NCBI GenBank assembly: GCA_017474205.1
Contig: JAFVID010000056.1
Span: 1-44,477 of the forward strand
Source of the DNA: Clostridia bacterium
GTDB taxonomy: Bacteria; Bacillota; Clostridia; Oscillospirales; Acutalibacteraceae
Length of the DNA: 44,477 nucleotides
Reading direction: 5' to 3'
The notes below the pieces were generated by a model. That model ran no database searches, was not told the origin of the DNA, and was given only the letters and a program-made list of their open reading frames with translations. Positions within the stretch are counted from its first letter, which is position 1; every line of letters starts with the position of its first letter. A program made the position numbers and the translations under genes. Below, one piece after another: positions 15,156 to 25,387 of the stretch.

Positions 15156-15989
15156 ATGGCAATTAAGTATTATAACCCGACGACTCCCGGTCGCCGCGGA
15201 ATGACTGTAGTTGATTATTCCGAACTTTCCAAGGTAGCACCTGAGCGCAGCTTGCTTGCTCCCCTTAAAAAGAATTCCGGACGTAATAGCTACGGACGTA
15301 TCACCGTTCGCCACAGAGGCGGCGGAAACCGCAGAAAGTATCGTATTATTGACTTCAAGAGAAATAAGCTCGATATGTCTGCAAAGGTTCTTACTCTTGA
15401 GTACGATCCTAACCGTACCGCACACATCGCTCTCGTTCAATACGAAGATGGCGAAAAGCGCTACATCATTGCACCTCAAGGTCTTAAAGTTGGCGACACC
15501 GTTGCTAACGGCGTAAATGCCGATATCGTAGCAGGTAACGCACTTCCCTTGACTGCAATCCCCACCGGTACCTTCATTCACAACGTTGAACTTTATCCCG
15601 GCAAAGGTGCACAACTTGCACGTGCAGGCGGTGTAATGGCTCAACTTATGGCTAAAGAAGGCAAACATGCTCTTCTCCGCCTTCCCTCCGGCGAACTTCG
15701 TAAAGTTCCCGTTGAATGTATGGCAACCGTTGGCCAAGTTGGCAACGCCGACCACGCTAACGTAAACATCGGTAAAGCCGGTAAGAAACGTCACATGGGT
15801 TGGAGACCCACCGTTCGTGGTTCTGTTATGAACCCCTGCGATCACCCCCACGGTGGTGGTGAAGGTAAATCCCCCATCGGTCGTTCCGGTCCTGTTACTC
15901 CCTGGGGTAAACCCACCCTCGGTTACAAGACCCGTAAGCATCATAATCGTTCTGACAAACTTATTGTCAAACGTCGCAACAGCAAGTAG
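15156..15989 (+). CDS. rplB: 50S ribosomal protein L2
   Basis: 277 aa, standard length. It starts [20 protein letters not shown] and carries the conserved C-terminal region [15 protein letters not shown], containing the His needed for peptidyl-transferase activity, then a basic tail. L2 joins the subunits and is among the most conserved 50S proteins. SD AAGGAGAG upstream, 20 nt after rplW. Confidence 0.99.
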   Translation: MAIKYYNPTTPGRRGMTVVDYSELSKVAPERSLLAPLKKNSGRNSYGRITVRHRGGGNRRKYRIIDFKRNKLDMSAKVLTLEYDPNRTAHIALVQYEDGEKRYIIAPQGLKVGDTVANGVNADIVAGNALPLTAIPTGTFIHNVELYPGKGAQLARAGGVMAQLMAKEGKHALLRLPSGELRKVPVECMATVGQVGNADHANVNIGKAGKKRHMGWRPTVRGSVMNPCDHPHGGGEGKSPIGRSGPVTPWGKPTLGYKTRKHHNRSDKLIVKRRNSK

Positions 15990-16010
15990 GACGAAAGGAG
16001 ATAAAATTAA

Positions 16011-16292
16011 ATGAGTAGAAGTACTAAAAAAGCGCCTTTCGTTCAACCTGTTCTTCTCAAAAGAGTTCAGGAAATGAACGCCTCCGGCGAAAAGAGAATT
16101 CTTAAAACCTGGAGTCGCGCATCCACAATATACCCTGATTTTGTCGGTCACACCTTTGCAGTCCATGACGGTAGAAAACACGTACCCGTATATGTGACGG
16201 AAGATATGATTGGACACAAACTCGGCGAATTTGCCCCCACCAGAACCTTTAAGGGCCACGCCGGTTCAAAAACATCTAACTCAGGTAAATAG
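16011..16292 (+). CDS. rpsS: 30S ribosomal protein S19
   Basis: 93 aa. The signature segments are [50 protein letters not shown] and [14 protein letters not shown]19 forms a complex with S13 in the 30S head near the A-site tRNA. SD AAAGGAG. It lies between rplB and rplV as in all classical S10 operons. Confidence 0.99.
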   Translation: MSRSTKKAPFVQPVLLKRVQEMNASGEKRILKTWSRASTIYPDFVGHTFAVHDGRKHVPVYVTEDMIGHKLGEFAPTRTFKGHAGSKTSNSGK

Positions 16293-16306
16293 GCGAAAGG
16301 AGATTT

Positions 16307-16648
16307 ATGACTATGGAAGCTAGGGCAACAGCCAAGTACCTTAGAATTGCACCTCGCAAAGTTCAAATTGTACTTGACCTTATCCGCAATCAGCCCGCGA
16401 ACAAGGCCATGGCGATTCTCCGCCATACACCTAAAGCCGCGTGCGAACCCCTTGAGAAATTACTCAAGTCGGCAATGGCAAACGCCGAAAACAACTTCAA
16501 TATGGATGCATCCCGCCTTTATGTTTCGGAATGTTTTGTATGTCCCGGACCTACACTTAAACGTTTCCGTCCCAGAGCACAAGGCAGAGGCATGCGTATC
16601 CTTAAACGTACCAGCCACATCACTTTGGTTGTAAAAGAAGCAGAATAA
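16307..16648 (+). CDS. rplV: 50S ribosomal protein L22
   Basis: 113 aa from ATG 16307; the in-frame ATG at 16313 would give [17 protein letters not shown], the more usual family N-terminus (111 aa), with better SD spacing. The conserved beta-hairpin that lines the exit tunnel reads [19 protein letters not shown]22 contacts all 23S domains and is a site of macrolide-resistance mutations in other species; no abnormality is evident here. Confidence 0.97.
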   Translation: MTMEARATAKYLRIAPRKVQIVLDLIRNQPANKAMAILRHTPKAACEPLEKLLKSAMANAENNFNMDASRLYVSECFVCPGPTLKRFRPRAQGRGMRILKRTSHITLVVKEAE

Positions 16649-16666
16649 TAGAAGGAGGTAATAGTT

Positions 16667-17368
16667 ATGGGACAAAAAGTAAATCCACACGGCCTTAGAG
16701 TCGGTGTTATTAAAAACTGGGATTCCCGCTGGTTTGCTAAAGACAACGTTTTTGGCGATACCCTCGTAGAGGACTATAAGCTCCGTAATTATCTTCTTGA
16801 GCTTCTTGCACCCGCTGGTGTTCCCAAAATTGAGATTGAACGTGATGCATCCCGCATCCGCGTATTCATCCACTGTGCTAAACCCGGTATGGTAGTTGGC
16901 CGTGGTGGCGCAGAAATCGAAAATCTTAAGAAAAAGTGCGAAGCACTTATCGGCAAACCCGTTCTTATCAGCGTAGTAGAGGTTAAAAACCCCGATCTTA
17001 ACGCTCAATTGGTTGCTGAAAGCATCGCATCTCAACTCGAAAAGAGAGCCTCTTTCCGTCGTGCAATGAAACTCTCCATTGGCAGAGCTATGAAACTCGG
17101 CGCAAAGGGTATTAAAACTCAGGTATCCGGCCGTATCGGCGGTGCCGAAATTGCTCGTAGTGAAGAATACCATGAAGGTACCATTCCCCTTCAAACCCTT
17201 CGTGCAGATATCGACTACGGTTTTGCAGAAGCAAAAACCACCTATGGTCGTATCGGCGTAAAAGTTTGGGTATATACCGGTGAAGTTCTTCACGACAATC
17301 GTAAGCAGTCCGAAGTTAAAGAGGAACGTAGACCTCGTCGTGCTGCCAAGGAAGGAGGCAACCGCTAA
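16667..17368 (+). CDS. rpsC: 30S ribosomal protein S3
   Basis: 233 aa. It starts [20 protein letters not shown], has a KH type II domain with [17 protein letters not shown] (GxxG loop GRGG), and a C-terminal domain with [15 protein letters not shown]. The end is basic and low-complexity. S3 lies at the mRNA entry tunnel and contributes to helicase activity. Its stop overlaps the rplP start (TAATG). Confidence 0.99.
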   Translation: MGQKVNPHGLRVGVIKNWDSRWFAKDNVFGDTLVEDYKLRNYLLELLAPAGVPKIEIERDASRIRVFIHCAKPGMVVGRGGAEIENLKKKCEALIGKPVLISVVEVKNPDLNAQLVAESIASQLEKRASFRRAMKLSIGRAMKLGAKGIKTQVSGRIGGAEIARSEEYHEGTIPLQTLRADIDYGFAEAKTTYGRIGVKVWVYTGEVLHDNRKQSEVKEERRPRRAAKEGGNR

Positions 17369-17796
17369 TGTTAATGCCTAAACGCGTTAAATACCGTAGA
17401 GTACACCGTGGCCGTCTTAAAGGTAAAGCCATGAGAGGTAACTGTGTTGATTACGGCGATTTTGGCTTACAAGCAACCGAACCCGCATGGATTACCTCCA
17501 ATCAAATCGAGGCAGCCCGTATTGCAATGACCCGTTACACCAAGCGTGCAGGTCAGGTTTGGATTAAAATCTTCCCCGACAAGCCCATCACCGAGAAACC
17601 CGCTGAAACCCGCATGGGTTCCGGTAAAGGTTCTCCCGAATATTGGGTAGCCGTAGTTAAACCCGGCAGAGTTATGTTCGAAATCGGCGGAATTGATGAG
17701 ACTCAAGCTCGTGAAGCAATGAGACTCGCAGCCAACAAACTTCCCATCAAATGTAAGTTTGTTAAAAAAGAGGAGAATGGCGGTGAACAGCAGTAA
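17368..17796 (+). CDS. rplP: 50S ribosomal protein L16
   Basis: 142 aa, starting [20 protein letters not shown], with [20 protein letters not shown] and the [18 protein letters not shown] loop near the A-site tRNA. It is coupled to rpsC upstream and to rpmC downstream by 1-nt stop/start overlaps. Confidence 0.99.
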   Translation: MLMPKRVKYRRVHRGRLKGKAMRGNCVDYGDFGLQATEPAWITSNQIEAARIAMTRYTKRAGQVWIKIFPDKPITEKPAETRMGSGKGSPEYWVAVVKPGRVMFEIGGIDETQAREAMRLAANKLPIKCKFVKKEENGGEQQ

Positions 17797-18014
17797 TGAA
17801 AGCAAATGATATCAGACAAAAATCGGCAGAAGAATTGCAGAGCAAACTGGTAGATTTGAAAGAAGAACTTTTCAATCTGCGGTTCCAACTTGCCATCAAT
17901 CAACTTGACAATCCTATGCAGATCAAGGCAGTTAAGAAGGATATCGCTCGAGTAAAAACCGTACTCAGAGATATGGAACTTAAAGAAGCCGCTGCTAAGG
18001 CAACGGAGGTATAG
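17796..18014 (+). CDS. rpmC: 50S ribosomal protein L29
   Basis: 72 aa, two long helices: [18 protein letters not shown], then [19 protein letters not shown] and [14 protein letters not shown]29 sits near the exit tunnel beside L23. It overlaps the rplP stop by 1 nt; the SD-like AGGAGAATGGCGG lies inside rplP. Confidence 0.98.
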   Translation: MKANDIRQKSAEELQSKLVDLKEELFNLRFQLAINQLDNPMQIKAVKKDIARVKTVLRDMELKEAAAKATEV

Positions 18015-18016
18015 TT

Positions 18017-18274
18017 GTGAGCGAAAGAAAATTGCGTAAAACCCTCGTGGGTATGGTTGTTAGCGATAAAATGGATAAAACCGTTGTAGTCGCAATCGTC
18101 GACAGCGTAAAGCATCCCCTTTACGGTAAAATCGTGAAGCGTACTGTTAAGTTCAAGGCTCACGACGAAGAGAACACCTGTGGTGTCGGCGACCGTGTCG
18201 AAATTATGGAAACTCGTCCCCTCTCTAAAGATAAGAGATGGCGTGTAACCAGAATTATCGAAAAAGCGAAGTAA
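18017..18274 (+). CDS. rpsQ: 30S ribosomal protein S17
   Basis: 85 aa with a GTG start two nt after the rpmC stop (SD CGGAGGT inside rpmC). The OB-fold signatures are [41 protein letters not shown] and [21 protein letters not shown]17 is a primary 16S rRNA-binding protein in 30S assembly. Confidence 0.98.
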   Translation: MSERKLRKTLVGMVVSDKMDKTVVVAIVDSVKHPLYGKIVKRTVKFKAHDEENTCGVGDRVEIMETRPLSKDKRWRVTRIIEKAK

Positions 18275-18294
18275 ATTACAAGGAGGAAAACACT

Positions 18295-18663
18295 GTGATA
18301 CAGCAACAGAGTTACCTCAGAGTTGCCGACAACACCGGAGCAAAGGAACTTATGTGTATCCGCGTTCTTGGTGGATCCGGCAAGAGGTATGCAAACATTG
18401 GCGATGTCGTAGTGGCCAGCGTTAAAAAGGCTGCACCCGGCGGTGTAGTTAAGAAGGGCGACGTAGTTCGTGCAGTAGTGGTCAGAACCGCCAAAGGTTT
18501 GCGTCGTGCAGACGGCACATATATTAGATTTGACGATAACGCAGCGGTTATTATCCGTGATGATAAAAACCCCCGCGGAACTCGTATTTTTGGACCGGTA
18601 GCGAGAGAACTTCGTGAGAAAGATTATCTCAAAATTCTCTCCCTCGCTCCCGAAGTACTTTAA
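18295..18663 (+). CDS. rplN: 50S ribosomal protein L14
   Basis: 122 aa from GTG 18295, the family's standard length. A longer in-frame reading from 18238 overlaps rpsQ and is rejected because AAGGAGG (18280-18286) lies 8 nt before the GTG and the family begins [19 protein letters not shown]14 forms an intersubunit bridge with 16S rRNA and is the docking site of the silencing factor RsfS. Confidence 0.98.
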   Translation: MIQQQSYLRVADNTGAKELMCIRVLGGSGKRYANIGDVVVASVKKAAPGGVVKKGDVVRAVVVRTAKGLRRADGTYIRFDDNAAVIIRDDKNPRGTRIFGPVARELREKDYLKILSLAPEVL

Positions 18664-18678
18664 GGAGGTAATGGTATA

Positions 18679-18996
18679 ATGAAAAGTTTACACGTAAAAA
18701 CCGGTGATACCGTTATGATCCTTAGTGGTAAAGATCGTGGCAAGACCGGCAAAATCCTCGAAGTTAGCCCTACCGAAGGTAAGGTTATCATCGAAGGCCG
18801 CAACATTATGACCAAACACCTTAAAGCAAGAAAAGCAGGCGATCCCTCCGGCATTGTAAAGGCAGAAGGCGCTATGTATGCTTGTAAAGTTGTTTGCGTT
18901 TGCCCAAAATGTGGCAAACCTACCCGTATTGGTACCAAAAAGTACGAAGATGGTAAAAAAGACCGCATCTGCAAAAAATGCGGCGAGATTTTCTAA
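18679..18996 (+). CDS. rplX: 50S ribosomal protein L24 with C-terminal zinc ribbon
   Basis: 105 aa. The N-terminal KOW motif (KTGDTVMILSGKDRGKTGKI) starts 50S assembly by binding 23S rRNA. The C-terminus has four cysteines, CPKCGKPTRIG...CKKCG, a zinc-ribbon variant found in many Clostridia. SD AAGGAGG. It sits between rplN and rplE as usual. Confidence 0.98.
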   Translation: MKSLHVKTGDTVMILSGKDRGKTGKILEVSPTEGKVIIEGRNIMTKHLKARKAGDPSGIVKAEGAMYACKVVCVCPKCGKPTRIGTKKYEDGKKDRICKKCGEIF

Positions 18997-19015
18997 GATA
19001 GGAGGAGCGTAAATA

Positions 19016-19555
19016 ATGGCTAGACTTAAAGAAACCTATAAAAATGACGTTGCTCCTGCTCTTATGAAGAAATTCGAGTACAAAAGCGTAATGCAAATTC
19101 CTAAGCTTGATAAAGTAGTTATCAACGTAGGATGCGGCGAAGCAAGAGACAACGCAAAGGTAATTGATGCAATCTGCAGTGATTTAGGTCAAATTACCGG
19201 ACAAAAAGCAATAGTTTGTAAGGCAAGAAAGTCCGTTGCAAACTTTAAACTTCGTGAGGGAATGAACATCGGTGCTAAGGTTACCCTTCGTGGCGAAAAG
19301 ATGTACGAATTCGTAGATCGTCTTTTCTCTTTGGCACTCCCCAGAGTTCGTGACTTCCGTGGAATCAACCCCAACTCCTTTGACGGACGCGGAAACTACT
19401 CCATGGGTATCAAAGAACAACTCATTTTCCCCGAAATCAGTTACGACAAAATCGACAAGGTTCGTGGTATGGACATCTGCTTCGTTACCACTGCCAATAC
19501 CGACGAAGAAGCCAGAGAGTTATTAACCCTTCTTGGCGCTCCGTTTGCGAAATAG
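19016..19555 (+). CDS. rplE: 50S ribosomal protein L5
   Basis: 179 aa, standard. It contains the loop [20 protein letters not shown], the [20 protein letters not shown] segment and [16 protein letters not shown]5 belongs to the 5S RNP and contacts the P-site tRNA T-loop. SD TAGGAGG; the next gene, rpsN, starts 14 nt after its stop. Confidence 0.99.
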   Translation: MARLKETYKNDVAPALMKKFEYKSVMQIPKLDKVVINVGCGEARDNAKVIDAICSDLGQITGQKAIVCKARKSVANFKLREGMNIGAKVTLRGEKMYEFVDRLFSLALPRVRDFRGINPNSFDGRGNYSMGIKEQLIFPEISYDKIDKVRGMDICFVTTANTDEEARELLTLLGAPFAK

Positions 19556-19569
19556 GAGGATAAGAAATT

Positions 19570-19755
19570 ATGGCAAAGACATCAATGAAGGTCCGTCAAG
19601 CAAGACCTGCCAAATTCTCAACCAGGGCCTATAACAGATGCAAAATCTGCGGCAGACCCCACGCTTATCTTCGCAAGTTTGGTATTTGCCGTATATGCTT
19701 CAGAGAATTGGCCTACAAAGGCGAAATTCCCGGCGTAAAAAAGGCAAGTTGGTAA
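19570..19755 (+). CDS. rpsN: 30S ribosomal protein S14, zinc-binding type (type Z)
   Basis: 61 aa. It has two CxxC pairs, [15 protein letters not shown] and CRICFRE, marking the short zinc-containing S14 of Gram-positives. S14 is a late 30S head protein near S3 and S10. The zinc-independent long paralogue seen in some species under zinc limitation is not in this window. Confidence 0.99.
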   Translation: MAKTSMKVRQARPAKFSTRAYNRCKICGRPHAYLRKFGICRICFRELAYKGEIPGVKKASW

Positions 19756-19793
19756 GTTAATCCAAGCAGATAACATTAAGGAGGTAAGACGGT

Positions 19794-20192
19794 ATGCAAA
19801 TCACCGATACTATAGCCGATATGCTGACCAGAATTCGTAATGCGAATTCCGCCAGACACGATTCGGTTGATGTTCCTGCGTCTAACATGAAGAAGTCCAT
19901 TGCACAGATTCTTGTTGATGAAGGATATGTAAAAGCGTTCTCCGTTATTGATGACGGAAAACAGGGCGTTATCCGTTTGACGCTCAAATATAATGAGGGC
20001 AAAACTCCCGCCATTACTGGTCTTCGTAGAGTTTCCAAGCCCGGACTTAGAATTTACGCCAGCTGCGAGGATATGCCTAAGGTTATGAAAGGCCTCGGCA
20101 TCGCCATCGTATCTACTTCTAAAGGCGTTATGACCGACAAGATGGCTCGTCACAACAATGTTGGCGGCGAAGTTCTTGCATTTATCTGGTAA
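19794..20192 (+). CDS. rpsH: 30S ribosomal protein S8
   Basis: 132 aa. It starts [18 protein letters not shown] and ends with the conserved [18 protein letters not shown] and GGEVLAFIW. In E. coli S8 is the translational repressor of the spc operon and binds an mRNA mimic of its 16S site near rplE. SD AAGGAGG. Confidence 0.99.
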   Translation: MQITDTIADMLTRIRNANSARHDSVDVPASNMKKSIAQILVDEGYVKAFSVIDDGKQGVIRLTLKYNEGKTPAITGLRRVSKPGLRIYASCEDMPKVMKGLGIAIVSTSKGVMTDKMARHNNVGGEVLAFIW

Positions 20193-20206
20193 GGAGGAGA
20201 AAAGCT

Positions 20207-20746
20207 ATGTCTAGAATTGGTAAGAAAGCTATCTCCATTCCTGCTGGAGTAGAAGTTAAAATCGACGGTAAATCCGTTACTGTAAAGGGTGCAAAAGCAA
20301 CCCTTTCACACGAAATTGCCGGTGCAATCGAAGCAAAAATTGAGAATAACGAAGTAATCGTTACCCGTCCCAATGATGCTAAAGAAAACCGCGCACTTCA
20401 CGGTCTCACCAGAACCCTTATCGCAAATATGATTGAGGGTGTAACCAACGGCTTCAAAAAGGAGCTTGACGTTCAAGGTGTAGGTTACCGTGTTGCAAAA
20501 CAAGGTAAACAACTTGTTATGAACTTGGGTTATTCCCATCAGGTAATTATGGATGAGCCCGAAGGAATCACTATTGAGGTTCCCGGTCCCAACACCATCG
20601 TAATTTCCGGTGCAGACAAACAAGCCGTTGGTCAGTTTGCTGCAGAAGTACGTAAACAGCGTCCTCCCGAACCCTACAAGGGCAAAGGTATTCGCTATGT
20701 CAATGAAGTCGTCCGTCGTAAGGAAGGCAAGGCCGGTAAGGCATAA
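20207..20746 (+). CDS. rplF: 50S ribosomal protein L6
   Basis: 179 aa with two tandem L6 repeats. It starts [20 protein letters not shown], and the C-terminal signature [22 protein letters not shown] is complete. L6 lies near the sarcin-ricin loop where translational GTPases bind. SD AAGGAGG. It follows rpsH with a 14-nt gap. Confidence 0.99.
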   Translation: MSRIGKKAISIPAGVEVKIDGKSVTVKGAKATLSHEIAGAIEAKIENNEVIVTRPNDAKENRALHGLTRTLIANMIEGVTNGFKKELDVQGVGYRVAKQGKQLVMNLGYSHQVIMDEPEGITIEVPGPNTIVISGADKQAVGQFAAEVRKQRPPEPYKGKGIRYVNEVVRRKEGKAGKA

Positions 20747-20770
20747 TTATTGTAAAGGAGTGTATGTGCT

Positions 20771-21130
20771 ATGGTTAATAGACCTGATAGCAAAAAAGCC
20801 CGCGCTACCAGACACCTTCGTGTTCGTGGTAAAATAAGCGGCACAGCAGAACGTCCCCGTCTTTGTGTATATCGCTCTCTTTCCAATATCAGTGCTCAAA
20901 TCATTGACGACGTAAAGGGAGTAACAATCGTTGCTGCATCTTCCTATGAAAAGGATTTTGGTGCATACGGCGGTAACAAGGAAGCAGCCAAAAAGGTTGG
21001 CCAACTTGTTGCTGAAAGAGCAATTAAAGCAGGTGTAACCGAGGTAGTATTTGACCGCGGTGGTAACATCTATCACGGCAGAGTTGCAGAACTCGCCGAC
21101 GGCGCCCGTGAGGGTGGCCTCAAATTCTAA
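20771..21130 (+). CDS. rplR: 50S ribosomal protein L18
   Basis: 119 aa. A basic N-terminus is followed by [20 protein letters not shown] and the C-terminal [23 protein letters not shown], both family signatures. L18 binds 5S rRNA together with L5 and helps to anchor it to the 50S central protuberance. SD AAAGGAG. Confidence 0.99.
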   Translation: MVNRPDSKKARATRHLRVRGKISGTAERPRLCVYRSLSNISAQIIDDVKGVTIVAASSYEKDFGAYGGNKEAAKKVGQLVAERAIKAGVTEVVFDRGGNIYHGRVAELADGAREGGLKF

Positions 21131-21147
21131 TAAGGAGGAGAATAATT

Positions 21148-21666
21148 TTGGCTAATATGATTGACGCATCCACCTTGGATTTAACCGAACGCGTGGTAGC
21201 AATAAACCGTGTATCTAAAACGGTTAAGGGCGGCCGAATTTTCAAATTCTCCGCCATAGTCGTAGTAGGCGACGGAAACGGCATCGTTGGCTTCGGTCTC
21301 GGTAAATCCGGTGAAGTTCCCGATGCAATCCGCAAGGGTATTGAAGACGCAAAGAAAAACCTTATTAAGGTATCTCTTCGCGGTTCTACTATTCCCCATG
21401 AAATTATCGGTGAGTTCGGCGCAGGTAGAGTTCTTCTCAAACCCGCTGCTCCCGGTACCGGTGTTATCGCCGGCGGCCCTGTACGTGCTGTTCTTGAAAC
21501 TGTTGGTATTAAAGATATTCGTACCAAGGCCCTTCGTTCTAATAACCCCTGTAACGTAGTTCGTGCAACTATCAATGGTCTTGCAAACCTTCGTGATGCA
21601 AACCAAGTTGCCGCTACCCGTGGAAAATCTGTAAACGATATCCTCGGACCCGTAAAGGAGGACTAA
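21148..21666 (+). CDS. rpsE: 30S ribosomal protein S5
   Basis: 172 aa from TTG 21148: AAGGAGGAG ends 8 nt upstream, and an ATG three codons later (21157) is the alternative. The N-terminal dsRBD-like domain contains [20 protein letters not shown] and [16 protein letters not shown], and the C-terminal domain contains [14 protein letters not shown]5 contributes to decoding accuracy and the mRNA entry-site helicase. Confidence 0.98.
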   Translation: MANMIDASTLDLTERVVAINRVSKTVKGGRIFKFSAIVVVGDGNGIVGFGLGKSGEVPDAIRKGIEDAKKNLIKVSLRGSTIPHEIIGEFGAGRVLLKPAAPGTGVIAGGPVRAVLETVGIKDIRTKALRSNNPCNVVRATINGLANLRDANQVAATRGKSVNDILGPVKED

Positions 21667-21669
21667 ACG

Positions 21670-21861
21670 ATGGCAAAGAAAGAAGCAAAAGTACAAATCA
21701 CCCTCGTTAAGAGCACCATCGGTTGCACCGAGAAGCAAATTGCTTCCGCAGCAGCACTTGGTCTTAAGAAAATCGGTGATGTAACTGTACAACCTGATAA
21801 CGCAGCAACTCAGGGTAAAATCACTAAAATTCGTCACCTCGTAGAGGTAACAGAAGCGTAA
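21670..21861 (+). CDS. rpmD: 50S ribosomal protein L30
   Basis: 63 aa. Family signature: VQITLVKSTIGCTEKQIASA, then LGLKKIGDVTVQPDNAATQG and KIRHLVEV. It is a small peripheral 50S protein found in most but not all bacteria. It begins 3 nt after the rpsE stop. Confidence 0.98.
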   Translation: MAKKEAKVQITLVKSTIGCTEKQIASAAALGLKKIGDVTVQPDNAATQGKITKIRHLVEVTEA

Positions 21862-21895
21862 TTCGCATTGTAAACTATAAGGAGGTGCACAAAAA

Positions 21896-22378
21896 ATGAA
21901 ACTGCATGAAATTTCTCCCGCAGCAGGCTCCAACAAAGCCTCTAAGCGTGTAGGTAGAGGTCCCGCATCGGGCACCGGTAAAACTGCAGGTAAAGGTCAC
22001 AAGGGTCAAAAAGCCCGTTCCGGCGGCGGCGTAAGAATTGGTTTCGAAGGCGGTCAAATGCCTTTGCAGCGTCGTATTCCCAAGAGAGGATTCAACAACA
22101 TTTTTGCAACCAAGTTTGCAACTATTAACGTATCCGACCTTGAAAGATTCGAAAATGGTGCTGTAGTAGATACCGATGCTATCATCAACGCTGGTCTTAT
22201 TAAAAAACCTTTGGACGGCATTAAGGTTCTCGGTAACGGTGAACTTACCAAAAAACTTACCGTTCAAGTAGCGTGCTTCTCAAAATCCGCTATCGAAAAG
22301 ATTGAAGCAGCAGGCGGCAAAGCCGAAGCATTTATCCCTAAGAAAGAGGAAAAAGTTGAGAAGGACGAGGTGAAGTAG
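21896..22378 (+). CDS. rplO: 50S ribosomal protein L15
   Basis: 160 aa. Long glycine/basic N-terminal extension ([40 protein letters not shown]), then a globular domain with [14 protein letters not shown]. The C-terminus has about 12 extra charged residues ([12 protein letters not shown]). L15 is a late 50S assembly protein. Its stop lies one nt before the secY start, so the two are probably coupled. Confidence 0.98.
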   Translation: MKLHEISPAAGSNKASKRVGRGPASGTGKTAGKGHKGQKARSGGGVRIGFEGGQMPLQRRIPKRGFNNIFATKFATINVSDLERFENGAVVDTDAIINAGLIKKPLDGIKVLGNGELTKKLTVQVACFSKSAIEKIEAAGGKAEAFIPKKEEKVEKDEVK

Positions 22379-22379
22379 G

Positions 22380-23681
22380 ATGCAACTATTAGAAACCATT
22401 CGTAACGGTTGGAAAATCGCCGATTTAAGGAAGAAGATTTTCTTCACCATCCTCGTTATTATCGCCTTCAGAATCGGTTCTTTTATCCCCGTACCCTTCA
22501 TCAATGCTGCTGAGTTAGGCGCAGCCCTCAACACTGCAGCAGATAACACAATTTTTAGTTATCTTTCAATTCTCACCGGTGGCGCTATGGAATACGGTTC
22601 CATCTTCGCCATGGGTGTTACCCCTTACATCAACTCTTCAATTATCATGCAACTTTTGGCAGTTGCTATTCCTGCTCTTGAACGTCTTCAAAAAGAAGGC
22701 GAAGAGGGACGCAAAAAGATTGCACAACTTACTCGTTATGCAACCGTTATCTTGGCACTTATCCAAGGTACTGCCTTCTACTTCTATCTCCGTAACTCCG
22801 GTGATTTTCTCACCTACGGCAGAAACGAAGCATGGTACGTTGAACTTCTCCCCGCATTGACCATTATTATGTGCTTTACCGCAGGTTCTGCACTTGTAAT
22901 GTGGATGGGTGAGCAGATTGATGATAAGGGTATCGGTAACGGTATTTCTATGATACTCTTTGCCGGTATTCTTTCCAGAGCTCCTACAGCATTCGCATCC
23001 CTTTGGAATATGATTCTTAACAAGAAATACTTCCAATTTGGTGCAATCTGTGTTGCCTTCGCAGTTGTAATTGCTTTCGTTGTATTTATGACTGCAGCTG
23101 AAAGAAGAATCCCCGTTCAATACGCAAAACGTGTTGTGGGACGTAAGATGTACGGTGGTCAAAGCAGCCACTTACCTATTCAGGTAAATATGGCTGGTGT
23201 TCTCCCCATCATCTTCGCAAGTTCTATTCTTTCAATTCCCTCTACAATCCTCGCATTTATGGGCAGTAAAACCAATTGGTTCACAAAGATTCTTAATCTT
23301 TTCTCTTATGACCAAGCATTTTACGTAGTTCTCTATCTTGTGTTGATTGTATTCTTCGCATACTTCTATGTTACCATTCAATACAATCCGGTAGAAATGG
23401 CAAACAATCTCCGCAAAAACTCTGGTGTAGTTCCCGGTATTCGTCCCGGCAGACCCACCGCAGAGTTCATTGGCAAGATTATTACCAGAATCGTTCTTAT
23501 CGGTGCAATTTTCTTGGGTATCATGGCAGTACTTCCCGTTTTGGTTGGTACCGTATTCCAGATTCCCGGAATTTCCTTGGGTGGTACATCCGTATTGATT
23601 CTTGTAGGTGTTGCTCTCGACACCGTTAAGGCAATCGAATCTCAAATGATGATGAGATTCTACAAAGGTTTCCTTGACTAA
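22380..23681 (+). CDS. secY: Preprotein translocase subunit SecY
   Basis: 433 aa with ten predicted transmembrane helices. The plug and early region (RIGSFIPVPFI, then GVTPYINSSIIMQLL), the cytosolic loop AAERRIPVQYAKR and the large TM8-9 loop YNPVEMANNLRKNSGVVPGI-RPG are all conserved. SecY forms the channel of the Sec translocon with SecE and SecG, through which the surface protein encoded at 35924 would be exported. The GAGGTGAAG SD is inside rplO. Confidence 0.99.
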   Translation: MQLLETIRNGWKIADLRKKIFFTILVIIAFRIGSFIPVPFINAAELGAALNTAADNTIFSYLSILTGGAMEYGSIFAMGVTPYINSSIIMQLLAVAIPALERLQKEGEEGRKKIAQLTRYATVILALIQGTAFYFYLRNSGDFLTYGRNEAWYVELLPALTIIMCFTAGSALVMWMGEQIDDKGIGNGISMILFAGILSRAPTAFASLWNMILNKKYFQFGAICVAFAVVIAFVVFMTAAERRIPVQYAKRVVGRKMYGGQSSHLPIQVNMAGVLPIIFASSILSIPSTILAFMGSKTNWFTKILNLFSYDQAFYVVLYLVLIVFFAYFYVTIQYNPVEMANNLRKNSGVVPGIRPGRPTAEFIGKIITRIVLIGAIFLGIMAVLPVLVGTVFQIPGISLGGTSVLILVGVALDTVKAIESQMMMRFYKGFLD

Positions 23682-23710
23682 GAATTATTCCCCGAAAGGA
23701 ACGCTTTAAG

Positions 23711-24346
23711 ATGAAAATGATTCTTCTTGGCCCTCCGGGCGCCGGAAAAGGCACCCACGGAAAAATCATCGCAGGTCGATATAATATTCCCATTATCTCC
23801 ACCGGCGATATGATTAGAGAGGCCATAAAAAAAGGCACCGAAATCGGAAAAGTTGCAAAAGATATCATCAATAAAGGTCAACTCCTCAGCGATGAAATCG
23901 TTATCGAAATGGTTAAAGAGCGAGTAGGATATGACGATTGTAAAGAAGGATTCATTCTTGATGGATTCCCCCGTACAGTTGGTCAAGCCGAAGCTTTAAG
24001 CCAAATGAATGAGGGCAAACCCGATATTGTTTTGGAACTTTATTCCACCGACGGGGAAATTATTGAACGTTTATCGGGGCGGCGTGTCTGCCCCGACTGC
24101 GGTCAAACCTACCACGTTGTTGACAACAAACCCAACGTGGAGGGAAGATGTGATTCTTGTAACGCCGAACTCATTATTAGAGACGACGATACAGAAGAAA
24201 CCATCAAAGATAGGTTGAAGGTTTATCACCTTCAAACCGAACCCTTGACCGAATATTATAAAAAGCAAGGTATTCTTCGTTCAGTACACGTTGCTGGCGA
24301 AATGAATGATGTTGCAGCGGAAATCGCAAAGACTCTTGAGGGTTAG
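23711..24346 (+). CDS. adk: Adenylate kinase, zinc-LID type
   Basis: 211 aa. P-loop GPPGAGKGTHG at residues 7-17, the NMP-binding ISTGDMIREA, GFILDGFPRT, and a LID with four cysteines (CPDCGQTYH...CDSC) that bind zinc as in Gram-positive Adk. It catalyses ATP + AMP to 2 ADP. Position secY-adk-map is standard in Firmicutes. Confidence 0.98.
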   Translation: MKMILLGPPGAGKGTHGKIIAGRYNIPIISTGDMIREAIKKGTEIGKVAKDIINKGQLLSDEIVIEMVKERVGYDDCKEGFILDGFPRTVGQAEALSQMNEGKPDIVLELYSTDGEIIERLSGRRVCPDCGQTYHVVDNKPNVEGRCDSCNAELIIRDDDTEETIKDRLKVYHLQTEPLTEYYKKQGILRSVHVAGEMNDVAAEIAKTLEG

Positions 24347-24349
24347 TTT

Positions 24350-25099
24350 ATGATTATATTCAAAACAGCAAGAGAACTTGCACTTATGAAGGAAGCATGT
24401 ATTCTTTCGGCCGAAGCACTTAAACTTGCAGGAGAGGCAGTAAGACCGGGCGTATCCACCGCCGACATTGACCGAATTGCTTATAAGCATATCGTGTCAA
24501 ACGGAGGTAAACCAAGTTTCCTTGGATATAGCGGATATCCCGCTACCGCCTGTATCTCGGTCAATAACGAAGTTATTCACGGCATTCCAAGCAAACACCG
24601 AATCCTAAAAGAGGGCGATATAGTCAGCATTGACCTCGGCGCCACTCTTCACGGATTTCACGGAGACAATGCCGCCACTTTCGCAGTAGGGGAGATTTCT
24701 CCTGAAGCGAAGCGGCTGATAGATACCACCAAAGAGGCGCTATATAAAGGCATCGAAGCGGCGGTGTCGGGCGGCAGAATCGGTGATATTGGTGCAGCGG
24801 TTCAAAAACATGCCGAGGATAAAGGATATTCAGTAGTCCGTAAGTTTGTGGGTCACGGAGTGGGGAAGGATCTCCACGAAGCACCCGAGGTACCTAATTT
24901 CGGTTCTCCCGGTCGTGGGGTAAGACTTATCCCCGGAATGACCTTGGCCATTGAACCTATGATTAATGCGGGTACACACGACGTTAAAATTCTGAAGGAC
25001 GGTTGGACAACAGTAACCGTTGACGGAAGTCTTTCAGCCCACTTTGAGCATACCGTTGCAATTACACCAAACGGTCCGGTTATTATGACCGAACTTTAA
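24350..25099 (+). CDS. map: Methionine aminopeptidase, type I
   Basis: 249 aa. Metal ligands are visible in SIDLGATLHGFHGDNAATF (two Asp), GHGVGKDLHEAPEVPNFG (His), AIEPMINAG (Glu) and AHFEHTVAIT (Glu). It removes the initiator methionine from nascent proteins when the second residue is small. It starts 3 nt after the adk stop and belongs to the same M24 superfamily as the peptidase at 877. Confidence 0.98.
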   Translation: MIIFKTARELALMKEACILSAEALKLAGEAVRPGVSTADIDRIAYKHIVSNGGKPSFLGYSGYPATACISVNNEVIHGIPSKHRILKEGDIVSIDLGATLHGFHGDNAATFAVGEISPEAKRLIDTTKEALYKGIEAAVSGGRIGDIGAAVQKHAEDKGYSVVRKFVGHGVGKDLHEAPEVPNFGSPGRGVRLIPGMTLAIEPMINAGTHDVKILKDGWTTVTVDGSLSAHFEHTVAITPNGPVIMTEL

Positions 25100-25111
25100 C
25101 GGAGGAAAAGA

Positions 25112-25387
25112 ATGGAACTCAAAACAGGACGCGTTGTGTATTCAAAGGCCGGAAGGGATAAGGGGTACTTTCTTGTAATAACCGAAGCAAATGAGAACTA
25201 CGTTCTCGTTGCCGACGGAAAAGAAAGACCGCTTGAAAGGCCGAAAAGGAAAAACACCAAGCATATCGGTGTAACCAAAGCCGTATTAGACAACGGCTCA
25301 ATGTCTACAAACCGAGCATTACGGAAGAGTTTGCAAAGATTTACGAATTCTCCCGAAATGATGCAAAGTGAGGAGGAGAACAAATAA
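25112..25387 (+). CDS. KOW-domain RNA-binding protein (L14E/L6E-like)
   Basis: 91 aa. The first half is a KOW motif, [20 protein letters not shown], followed by [20 protein letters not shown], which resembles archaeal/eukaryotic L14e. Such genes sit between map and infA in many Firmicutes (ylxS-like position, uncharacterised function). It is presumed to bind RNA or the ribosome. SD GGAGG 8 nt before ATG; its stop overlaps infA (TAATG). Confidence 0.88.
   Translation: MELKTGRVVYSKAGRDKGYFLVITEANENYVLVADGKERPLERPKRKNTKHIGVTKAVLDNGSMSTNRALRKSLQRFTNSPEMMQSEEENK

Noticed and set aside
15036-16259. Long minus-strand open frame (407 codons) across rplB
   Set aside because: A shadow of highly expressed, codon-biased ribosomal genes; no homology or SD.
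18238-18294. 19-residue N-terminal extension of L14
   Set aside because: It overlaps rpsQ, and the SD plus family start point to GTG 18295.
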